DNA of 64,000 bases from assembly GCA_907165275.2 (NCBI GenBank), contig OU015670.1, positions 6,351,501 to 6,415,500 on the forward strand, in the 5' to 3' direction. Each line of letters begins with the position of its first letter. Position 1 is the stretch's first letter. The translations under genes and the position numbers were made by a program. The notes beneath the pieces are model-generated. The model saw nothing but the letters and a program-made list of their open reading frames with translations. It made no database searches and was not told the origin of the DNA. This DNA comes from Zygaena filipendulae (taxonomy: Eukaryota > Arthropoda > Insecta > Lepidoptera > Zygaenidae). Below, piece by piece: positions 1 to 11,100 of this stretch.

Positions 1-304
1 AATATGATCAGGAGCGGTTCCGTAGTTCCAGAAATCACCGGTTACAAACAAACAAATTTTCATTCTTTATAAGAAGTAGGCAAGAAGCACTGTTCACTTT
101 GTCTTTTGAGTTATGGAAATCGCTATTTGGGGGTCTTGTGAGACGGGTGAAACCACGGCGAACAGCTAGTCGTACGTAAGTTCGGCCAACTGGAATTACA
201 AAACAATCCAGTTGGCATCCCAAAGTTCATCATTCAAATAGATAATTAATTGTGCAACAAAAACAAATATTTTCACAAAAATATTGCTATTCAATCGAAA
301 GACA
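1..304. other. 5' flank of first gene
   Basis: No coding exon is visible. Around 139-172 there is a degenerate Helitron 3' end (a gggtgaaaccacgg-type hairpin followed by acagctagt). The last 60 bases are AT-rich and lead into the start codon at 305. No clear TATA box was found. Confidence 0.4.
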
Positions 305-2525
305 ATGCGCGATATAATTCTGCTATTGTTTCTCATGAGTTCGTCATGCGTGTTTTGTAAAATCAATATGAAAGCCTTAACGGAGTCGAATGGTCAGGAG
401 GTTATCGAGATCGGCTCCCCATTGAAGGGTGAGTTTTGTTGAGGAGACTAATTTATACAACGTTTATGAAACTTTTTGTATTCTTGGAGTAGCATTAGTT
501 CCAACTAATGCCGAGTGTAGAGATTACGAATTACGATAGAACGAAAGGTAAAATGAGCTAAGGCGTGTCTCCCACTACCTCAGGCTTAAGACGGAACTAG
601 TGTTTTAAGTTCAAACGAGGGGCATATTGAAGAAAGGTATTTTGTTATCGATTCTCGTCCAAAACATCAAAAAAAGACAAGAATCATACCTAAGAGCAAT
701 CAACGACCATTTGCAGCCAACACGCGTATTTCGTTTAGGTTTTCTCTGTGATTTATTAATGTTTTTTTTTTCTAATTTTCTTAATAGGTACAGTTTGTTT
801 AATTTTTTTCCCATGAAATCCTAGGATATCTCAAAATGGCAAGTTATGATAAGATTTTCAAATGTTTTCCTAGAGTTACCGCCAGATCTAGAAGAGGAAC
901 CATCCGCAGAGAACGACGACGATATAAAGAGCACGGCTAACACGCACACACCGGCTACTAAGAGAGAAGGCAAAAAGGCCATGGTAAGGGAACATTTTGT
1001 CGCAATGCAAAATTTTACACCCTGTATATCTACTTGTATATACCCAGTACAGATGTAAGTAAGTAATGAACATACATATGAGTGTACAATGTGTAAGGTT
1101 AAACGTGGGACATAAGTATACTCAGAGAGTGGAATAATAATATCAAATTTTGTATGAACCACAGACAACTGAAACAAGAAGAAACATGAAAGATGTGGAC
1201 AAGATTGATGGCGTTTCCCCGGACGATGAGGAATCCAGGATCGAAAAAGAGTTAGCTGAAATATACAAAGACAATGCTGGTCAGTTTGTTTATTTCAACA
1301 AGTTCGCAATGTGCCTACTTTGTTATTTGATGAAAATTTGTAATCGCCTCTCTTTTTTATGAAAAAATTTTAACTCAATCGATTGAGGTTTCATTACTCC
1401 TGAAGCCTTGATAAAAAGGAGGTAAAGCAAGTGCCGTAACTTCTTGATTACTTCATAGAAGGAAAAAACAAAATATTATACTTACAGACTACAAAGCGGA
1501 CAGCTCCGATGAGAAACAGAGTACAGAAGCTGAGACCGCAACCACTTCTGATGAAGACAAACCCATTGGCCGAGCCAGGAATAGGTGAAGAACACTATGT
1601 ATACGTCCTTAAAAAAAGCAAATATCATCCAAACCAATACAAAAAAATAACTTACAAAGCCATGGATGAAGGATTTGCTATCTCGTTTTCTCGTTATTTA
1701 CGTTAATTTGTTTATTCTAGCTTCAAATTCCAACCCGACCAAAACAACAGAGAGGAAGTAGAACGGTTCAGGACTTCCGTAGACGAAATCAGCTGCGACA
1801 GGAGTGTTACCAAGAAACTGGATCTAAATATAAATACGGTAAGAAAAAAATTCTACTCTAGGAATTTGAGATGTAGGTACATAATAAGTACCTACGTAAC
1901 TATGGTACTACTAGTAATATAAACTGTGCCGGCGATTTTACCCACGGAAGTTTCGGAATTCCTGCAGGAACTCCCTAATTTACTAGGTCTATGATTATAG
2001 CTTATCTTAGCGCAAGTGCAAGCGATAAGTTGACAATAGCAAATATCGCAATAGGGTGAACGGTATAATAGTACAGCGCAAAAAATATAAACAAACATTG
2101 ATTTTTATAATATACTTATTAGATAGATATTTCGGGACTCCCTCGGGAAGTTTATAAAATATCCTACCTCTCAAGGCCAACCAAGCAATACCTACACTTG
2201 TGCAAAATTTTATTGAAATCAGTAGTTTCGGAGATTAGTGTGGACGAACATCTTGACAATTCCAGAATATATAATTATGAATAAAGTTGGTATCATGAAG
2301 ATAACAAATTCAATGGATTCAAAGGAAAGGAATCGTTAAATTAAGCTATATCTATGTAGTATTCTACTATAGCACTGCATTATCTATGACTACACTTAGT
2401 ACAAAAACGTGTCTCTATTTTTTCAGGACGATAATAACTCAGCGATCATCTGCCACGCGGGCTATTCTTTATTATTATTATCAATCAATACAGCATTGTC
2501 TTTTTATTTTAAACTTTTGCTATAA
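305..2525 (+). CDS. Unrecognised secretory protein, 220 aa, possibly GPI-anchored
   Basis: Six exons: 305-428, 874-983, 1165-1279, 1488-1584, 1721-1838, 2427-2525. All introns are GT-AG and phases match (1,0,1,2,0), giving 220 aa. The protein starts with a signal peptide (MRDIILLLFLMSSSCVFC). A long acidic, Lys/Glu/Asp/Ser/Thr-rich low-complexity middle follows, with no domain I recognise. A short mixed segment (residues about 148-187) has an isolated Cys. The last exon encodes DDNNSAI and then a hydrophobic tail (GYSLLLLSINTALSFYFKLL) running to the stop. A small-residue site before a C-terminal hydrophobic stretch is typical of GPI-anchor signals, but a type I membrane protein with almost no cytosolic tail would look the same. 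The gene lies head-to-tail upstream of gelsolin, with 2.6 kb between them. The exon model rests on splice consensus and phase alone; function is unknown. Confidence 0.62.
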
Positions 2526-3139
2526 AGTATAGAACACGGAACAAAACTATGATCAATGATATTATAATAAACTAGTCGATCCTTCACAGTTTCACTCGCG
2601 TTATTTTGGAGTGAAAATTCCGGGATAAAAAATATCCTAAGCATATTCCTTTGGGAACGCTGTAGCTAAAAATGAAAGAATTTCTAAAATCGCCTTAAGC
2701 AATTTTTGATTTATCCATTACAAACAAACATACAAATCTTTTCTTTTTAATATGAAGTAACTGATACTCACAACATCTGATGTTCAAAAAGTAGCACATT
2801 CAAAGTCTACGTATTTACTTTGCTATTTATTATTATAATACATATACCTAATCCTTACTTCTTTTAATGTAACATCATTGATCGTGAGGTACTTTAACGA
2901 CTTCGAAAAAGAAGAAGTTTTTTATCAGTCCGACTATTTTTTTTGTCTAATTTATGTAGGTTACGTTTATTTATGATCTCCATGACTTTGAATCGAATTT
3001 ATATGTAAAAATTTTGAATGTGTAAAATAAAATATTGAATTATCAATAGTCTTGATTGGTTTTTGATTTACTTACAATTATCATTTAACTGCGATAAGTG
3101 CTTATCTTCTTCAAATAAAAAATATAAATGAATTCGCTG

Positions 3140-3298
3140 TCTGTTCGCGATAAACTCAAAAACTACTGAACGGATTTTCATGCGGTTTTCACCAATAGAT
3201 AGCGTGATTCATGAGGAAGTTTCATATCTAAAGCTTATCCTGGAATTCTTGCGGGAACGCCGAAATTAGCGCGGGTGAAACCGCGGGCGACAACTAGC
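3140..3298 (+). mobile_element. Non-autonomous Helitron copy
   Basis: Carries the family core (actactgaacggatttt) and the 3' end gcgggtgaaaccgcgggc followed by an acaactagc variant terminus. The hairpin 8-10 bases before a CTAG-like end is the Helitron 3' signature. The family recurs about 20 times in this window. Confidence 0.6.
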
Positions 3299-4162
3299 CC
3301 TTATAAGTTATAAGACTAATACTTAGATAAATGCGGCATACAGAGGGAGTTGCGACATGCGACGTAAATTCAATTTTTTTTTTTTTTTTTTTTTTATTTA
3401 TTGGTCTACCAGTAGTTAATACACCAGAACATCTTAAATCTATATTAACAGAAAATAGTTTAAATCTAAGTGTACAACTTTTATAGGTAAACACTACATG
3501 CAATATTAAAGAAGGCAATAAAGGTATTATACATAATGAAAATAGTAACTTATTAGTAAAAGAACGTAGGAATTGGCTTGGATAATATCACAAAAGTAAC
3601 CAACTGCAGAAGGATATTTTACTCAGGTAGCGCTCGGACTTGTCTCTTAAATTTAGGTAGTGATGCACCGAATATGTCTAGTTGATTCTTATGATTATTT
3701 TATGATTTATAGTTGATTTATATTTTTATTAATATAATTAGGTAGGTATATGGAACCATATTAGGACACGCCGTATGTAAGCTTATGTATCATTGTCATG
3801 TGTAAAATTTACGATAACTTCGTTGCTTCCTAAATAAAGCTAAATAAAATATTCATCTTTCAAAGACACAAGAGGAATATTTTACTATAAGTATTATTTT
3901 TCTTTTTATTTTGTTCCAAAATTTACTATGTTCTCCCCTATCAGCTAATTTTTATTAGTTTAAGTATAAGCTTTTAAGGGTTTTAATAAAAACCCCACAA
4001 TAACGACGAAATAAGTTATATAGGAATATTTTTTATGCAATGCGCAAAAAAATTTGGGTGGTTCAGTATAAGTAATAGAACACATTTCCATTATTTGTTC
4101 AAAACTTTTTTATATTTTTTATCCGGCTTTAAATTAGCATAATATGGACACTATCTAAGTAA

Positions 4163-4640
4163 GTATTCGTAATAATATCAATGGGCGCGCGCGCCGTGCG
4201 GCGACGCGGGGGTGTTGCAGCGGGGGTGAACGACTCCGATCAGGAGATCGATTTTTGAATCGCTCAAATTGCTATTCACACACGAAATCGCAAGATTCGC
4301 ATGCGAATGCGTGAAATTGTATTTTTGAAATTTCATTGCACGTGAATTTTGCAACGAGTGGGTCGGACCACTCTTACGGCCGCACTCAGAGTCGACTTTA
4401 ATGATTACTTAGTTAAGTAATAACTAACTAATAATTAGTTAAATGCCAATTTACATTAATTTACTGAACATCTCTGATTGCGGCAATTTTGTTTTAAAAA
4501 TCCATACTTAACTAAGTAATCATTAAAGTCGACTCTGAGTGCGGCCGTTGAACTCATCGATTGATCAAAAATCAATCTCCAGCTGTCGGTCGCCGAACGA
4601 GCGCTTCGCGCGCAGCGGTGGCGGTGAATAGAGTAGCCGA
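4163..4640. repeat. GC-rich MITE (family G) with another MITE inserted in it
   Basis: The left part (4165-4375) holds gatcgatttttgaatcgctc and a long run of palindromic motifs. The reverse complement of this part recurs at 48815-48895. The other side resumes after 4548 with gattgatcaaaaatcaatc. The interruption is a complete family A MITE, so the order of insertion is visible. Confidence 0.55.
4376..4548. mobile_element. MITE family A, copy 1
   Basis: Near-perfect palindrome whose arms begin with acggccgcactcagagtcga and end with the reverse complement. The arms include tactgaacatctctgattgcgg-like inner sequence. Other copies are at 33991, 40825 and 63195. It has no coding capacity and is a fold-back, non-autonomous DNA element. 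Confidence 0.75.
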
Positions 4641-5162
4641 TAAATCAATTGCAAAATACATCTTTCGTTCACGATAACTTTACTTTTTTGTACTAAGACT
4701 TATCAAAATAAAAAAAATAGATGTTTAATAAAACTCCTTTAAGTTTAATTTGTAAAAGTTTGCGCACTGAATAAAAAAAATTCCTGTATAGGCACAGTGC
4801 GCTTTTCTAACTTTCCAAGTCTTGCAAAAAATGAAACTAGATATTTGAAAACCGGTTGACTTATAGGTAAAGTCCATTTGCCTTTAGGAAGAGTGAGTTT
4901 TCATCTACATAGGTAGTACTCTTTGTTAGTCTTTCGGCTTTATACCCTCTTCCGGACTAACATTGTATAACGTAATTATATAGATTGCCACTTAAACTGA
5001 ATGCAATCTAATCTTATCAACTGTTATCTATGTGAATCATACCCTAATATGTAGGTACCTACATGTATATCGCCTCATTTAGTTCTATATCAGCATTCAG
5101 CGTTCACACGAGTGTACACCTTTCTTGAGTGTTTTCTTTTTGGACCACAATAAAACCGCGCC

Positions 5163-8100
5163 ATGGACCATCCGGCGTTCGCTGAGGCGGGTTCTGAACC
5201 CGGCATAGAAATATGGATTATCGAGGTATGTAATTTATTTGCTACTTTGTCTTCTTTATTGTGCCGGCTTCCAGAAAAAAAAAACTTCTGTTTTTGTTGT
5301 GTATGTTTTTGTATGTTAATTGTTAGCCATTTTTTTATTTACCAGGTTGATCTATCGTACCTATATGGGATGGTATACGAAATAGTATATTATGTGTGTG
5401 TGTATATTAAAAAAAAAACATATCTTGTTTAATTTGCTTGATGTGTGACACAGGCTTCACATAGAGTCTCAATCGGTTGGTGATTTCACAGAACTTCGAA
5501 CCAGTGGCGTATGAGACGAAAAAGTACGGAAAATTCTACAACGGCGATTCTTATATCGTACTCAAGGTAAGTAATTCAAAGTAAACTATTTAACCTCATC
5601 ACATTAGCTGACAAAGATCTCTCCGCGGGAACTCCGAAATTACCGCGGGTGAAACCACGGGGCACAGCTAGTATTCTATAAAGATAAAGTTTTCGCAGAC
5701 CACCGGCACTGTTAACTCCTCGCTGTCCTACGATGCGCATTTCTGGCTGGGCAGTAAGGCGACGCAGGATAAGAAGGGCGCAGCGGCCATTTGGACCGTC
5801 ACCTTGGACGATATGCTGGGAGGCAGAGCCGTCCATCACCGAGAGGTCCAGGGTCACGAGAGCAGTCTGTTCCTGGGGTACTTCAAGCCAGGTGAGCTGG
5901 GTCATAATGATGCCTTAATATCTACACAGTTCGACAACAGACCTGCCATAACGCTGGGGGATGGGGGTATGCGGCACTATTCCCCCACACAAGCACAAAT
6001 TACATCTAATATGTAAATATGCAGTGCTTCGCATTTGTTAGGTAATCTTCTTCTTTTTTAAATAAAGATGAATGATTGTATGTCTATCCTCTATGGGTTT
6101 CGAAACCATTGGTCCGATTATGATGAAACTTTGGCAGGTTGTTCTGCCTGCGTCCGCAAAGGTTCCTGATCCCAAAACTCACGCGGGTGAAACCGCGGGG
6201 CACAGCTAGTAGTGTAATAAAATCTTAGAAATCAATTCGAACCCTTTTATGTAGTTCAAATGAGAATGCAATATTATTATGACGTGGAGCTGATCTGACG
6301 ATGGAGGCTCCATCGTCAGATCACCTCCATCATGGAGCCAGAAGATGGCCATGGGAAATTGGTAATTAAACGATGCAAGCCCATCGAGTTGGGGCTTGTT
6401 TTATTCGTCTAGATGATAAAACTTTTTAATTGTTTACTATTATGGCGTGTTTTTTAGTTCTTTTTTTAAACTATAATTTTCTTTTTATCATAAACACATT
6501 GTCAACAGCTATCAGATACTTGGAAGGCGGCAACGAGTCCGGCTTCACCGAAGTGGAAACCAATGCAGGCGCCGAGAAGCGGCTGTTGAAGTTATCAGGC
6601 TGTGAGAATATGAGGATTGAGGAGGTACCAATTAAACCTATTATATAATATATAGCTATATGTATGCACCTATATGTAGCCTACGAGGTGTTTGTCGTGA
6701 ACCCGCTGAATGAATGCAGTCGTAGTAGAACGGTTGACCGGTTTTGTTTGTTCAGAGGACGGGGGATCGATCTCAGAATGGTACATCAAAACAATTAGGT
6801 ACCTACTATAAGCTTTAGTGGGAAGCAAACCGTCATAAGGACACCGAAACTTTAGTACCTATTTGAACCAATTTGAATGTGCGTGTGTGTGTCCTCTGCT
6901 CGCACTTGGTTTGCGCGGGAGACTAGTGCTCGCATTAAGGTCTAGATATGCATCTGCTGAATCAGTTGGGATATTAAAAAGGCTGATGATATATCTATTG
7001 TACAATATTTTTACCAGGTACTAGCAGAATCATCTTCCTTGACCAGAGACCACTGCTTTATTCTAGAAGTGGACCATGATATTTTCGTCTTGATGCCGGA
7101 AGGCGCTAAAGCCACTCAGAGACGGAAGATCATCAGTGTTGCCAATAGTCTGAGGGACGACTACCATAATGGAAGAGCTACTATAGAGATTATTGGTAAC
7201 TATATAGCTGTTACCCGCGGCTCCATTCACGTATTGTTTGAAAATCCGCTAGCGCAACTGTACTAGTAATCATAGTAGCTACTTTAAGCTAATCGTTTCT
7301 GCAGGCAACGGAAGGCGCCTTCATATTTCTAATTCTCGTCGAAAGAATTAGGTAGGTAGAATAGAATATAATTAAACTTATTTGTGCACAACACACAAGA
7401 ATATTAAAGAAACATTAAAATATAAGTGCCAAATCTAAACCCGAGTTAACTTGCATGCTCTGCGGAAAGGCACACCAACTCAGAATTAACTAGGGGCAGG
7501 TACACAACATATTTTTAAAACTTCTTTTTTTAGACGAATTCTCATCAGATGATGACGTAGCCGCATTCTTTGAAGCATTAGGATCGGGATCGATGGAGGA
7601 TCTGCTGGATGGAGAGTCTGTGGAGGTGAGTACTTCTGTCAGAAGACTACAGAGTTTAGAGGCTCCTTTTGAAAATGTAACAACTCATTTGATATTAATT
7701 GATCGAATAAACTTTATATACGTGCCCCACATAGCCTTAGTTACACTAACTTACGTCTTTACACGATAGAACTGGGCAGAAGTGGGATAGTGCAACAACT
7801 AGCCTATATGTAGGGTAGGTGTTGTAAATTAGGTAAGCTGCAGGAAAAAATCATAGAAATTGGTCGAGAAGTTTAGTCCTTTTTAGAAATAGTTTATCAA
7901 ACTTGTTACAGAGTTTCACACGAGATCAGACCACGGTTTATTTGTATAAGTTGTTGACCGGAGACGATATGGAACTCGTCCCTATGAGCAAACCTTACAA
8001 ACAGAAAAATTTGGCTTCTGACGTAAGTACTTTAATTTACATCTACATCAGAGGTTCCCATACCTTTTTTTCTCATAGACCACTTTAAACATTTTGCTGG

Positions 8101-11100
8101 ATCTGGTGGACCCCCTGCAGCTATTACATTTACTAACTTACTTCCAAAACCCGAATAAAGTATATTCCTATGGCAATCTGTGTTGTGGCTATTTTTCAAT
8201 CAATATGAGTTAAAAGTTTTCGAAAAAAAGGTGAGAATTTATATTGCGTTGATTATGCTGTGAGTGGATGACATTTAAGTTAAGTTTCAAGGCCAGTCTA
8301 AAAAGCGTCTTCATCCAACAGTTGGATTCCTACTTTACTTTTTTTGTTCTAAGATTGACTCACAGTACAAGAAACCAATAAGCTCCCACTTCAGAGTGGT
8401 AGAAAGTAAAAATAAATACCTATTTTCTTGTTTTGTAGCTATTTATTCAAACACAAAAATTACTACACTTTTAATTATGTGGAATATGCCAGTTCTTACA
8501 AAAATAATTGCTGAGCTTCTTATAATATTGTCTGCCTATATTCATAGGAGAAGTCAAGTCGGGTCACCTAATACATTTTTATAGACCCCCGTTAACGAGT
8601 TGTGGACCCCCATTTAGGTACTATCTTTGTGTCATAGGATTTCAATATAGCAAAGCTATCTTTTATATCTATCAGTAAGTACGTCCTATTGTAAAAAATG
8701 TACCCGTTTTGACACCTTACTCTCGATATGACAGGAAGTGTACATTCTGGACACACCTTGCTCCGGGATCTACGTGTGGCTGGGCCAGGACGTCGACTCT
8801 GAAGTGAAGAAGAGCTACGCCGATCTCGCTCAGATATACCTGGACCTCAAGGGCTACCCCGCATGGGTAAGCGGAACTCCCGAACCAGCGTTTGGTTGTC
8901 TTTTATACTCTTTATATTCCAGGATAGGCTACTATCCCTGAAAAGCTTCAAGCACCCATCAGCAATTACCGTATGTGTCTGAAAATTTGCTTCACGAGTG
9001 ATCACAATATGACCGATTAGTTCGGCATGGAGACACATCACATAAATAGGGCTTTTTCGCTAACATCATCATAATATGGTGACAAGAACACCATTTAAAA
9101 TTGAGGAGTTCTTCTGAACAGAACTTCTGAGGATGTGTAGCTAGTATTTTTTTTTCTAACTCAACTGTACTTCTGAAGGTGAACGTGACTAAGATAGTTG
9201 AAGGTGCTGAGAGCTTCAATTTCAAGCAGTACTTCCATAACTGGGACACAGTCAGCTCAGCTGCGGCTTCTAAAGGACTCATTACAGAAACAGGTGAGTC
9301 ACATATATAAGTTTATATCCAGAAACAGTAGATACCACATCTGTATTCTGGAACATAATAGTGTCTAGTTGTAAAGGCTCCTAAATGCTGAAATACATGC
9401 TTATATGTATATTGCTTTCTGAAAGGTCATAACTATGTCATAACAACTATAGTCGTCTTACACTCCTCTATGAGCCCCTACATGGTGTAAGACGACCTTG
9501 CCTAAAACTGGACAGACTAACGCAGAGCCGGAACTGCAGATGCTACTTAGTGACGCAAAATTGCAATGGTTACAGATATGAGCTATCACTCTGGAGATGC
9601 TGATGAGTCATCAGCTGTCGCCAAGCTGATCGGCAAGAGTGCTATCGCCAGAGCATACATGCCTGATCAGGGCGATGGAAACCTCACTGTTATCAGGTAT
9701 TTTAGATTTTGTTGCTTTTTTTCTTTTCCAAATGTTATGGTTATTTTTATGTAATAGAGTAGGTAAGCGTCACGTTCCTGAATTTCGTCAAGATTAGATA
9801 AAATCTTCGGAAGTAATGAAACTTCGCTTTCATTTCTTACTTCTCTTATCAAACGAACTCAACTCATTTAATTAGCATGCCGGACAAATCTTCGTGATTT
9901 TTGGTTTACTGTTAAAATTGAGTATAAATTTGTAAAACTTTTCAATACTTAAATAAAAAATAGAAAACACTTCCAACTAGAAGTTTTTTTTAACAATTTG
10001 GAGTTTATTTTGTAAGTTTTTGCTAAACCGTCATCCAATTCTTCTTTTTAGTAGCGCTCATCTTAAATAAATAATTATTAGATTTTGTAGTTGTAACAAG
10101 CCAGTCTCCTATAGGTACCTACTGTCACTACGACATAAAAATACGTGAGTGTCGACTGTTGTGGAACACTCAGTTTCTGCGTGTCGTAGTTTTCTTAGCT
10201 TCGAAAATTTGACTTTTTTCACCGAATTTGTCGCTTATATACAAAGTCCGAGTAGTGAATCGGTGAAGGCGTCAGCTGTACGTAGCAACCAGCGCGAACC
10301 AACCAATAAGCAATAATTGCAAAATGAACTTAGTGCAATAATTGAAAAATTGAAAATAATTGAAAATGAATATTAAAAAACGACCCGATTGGCGCAATGG
10401 TCACCATACCTGCCCGCTAATCAAGAGGTTCCGAGTTCGATTCCCGGTGGGGGTGGACTTTGTGTGATGAACACAGGGTTCCATTTTCCAGTCTGGGTGT
10501 ATATATATATATATACATATATCTATAGTATAATATATATATATATATATATATATATGCAATAATATGTGTAGTATATACCACGTTTGCTTTATTTCCA
10601 CGACACAAGCTTATAGCTTAGTGTGGGATGAAGTAGATCTGTGTGTTATGAAGTGGATTATTAAAAAAAAAGTCGTTCTAAAAACCCTTAATCAACCAAT
10701 AAGTGTAAAGCGCACACCTATGACGCCGTGACGGAACATTTCGCCTAGCTCCCTATGGCCGTACCGTGCAATAAAGAAACTTCGTTCTAAAAGGGTCTAT
10801 TATGTCTTTTCTTAATAATGTGGTCAAAGTACTCCGAGTAGCTTCTTTTTTCAGAGTATCAGGGGACCAAGAAGACGTGACAGATGTCTTCCAAACGTCA
10901 CCAGTGATGTATCAGACCGAGGTGTACGTAGTGAAGTATTTGTACACGAATGATAGTGGCAACGAAGTCCACGTGGTATATTGGTGGATTGTACGTATTA
11001 CAGCGCGTATACAATTGGCTACTTGACAAAAAAATTTTTTTTAGTCCGTCGTGTAGATTAGTAAAAATAAAATATTGGACACGTATTTTTTCTTTTTTTA

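Larger units (their letters stand above)
2526..5162. other. Intergenic region with repeats and gelsolin 5' flank
   Basis: Contains the 3' flank of the first gene (AATAAA-like signals near 3028), a fragment with the cgacttcgaaaaag motif near 2898, a Helitron copy, a poly-T tract followed by LINE-tail-like sequence (3373-3530) and a nested MITE pair (4163-4640). The last 70 bases are probably gelsolin 5' UTR, ending in a strong translation context (CGCCATGG). No coding exon was seen in the rest. Confidence 0.45.

Noticed and set aside
1509..1706. 65-codon plus-strand ORF across exon 4 of the first gene
   Set aside because: Out of frame with the phase-consistent exon model and runs into the intron.
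5576..5905. 109-codon minus-strand ORF over gelsolin exon 3
   Set aside because: Antisense shadow of the exon plus a Helitron fragment.
10382..10460. tRNA gene
   Set aside because: Box A/B-like elements are present, but the acceptor stem does not pair and the segment continues into a SINE body with other copies.
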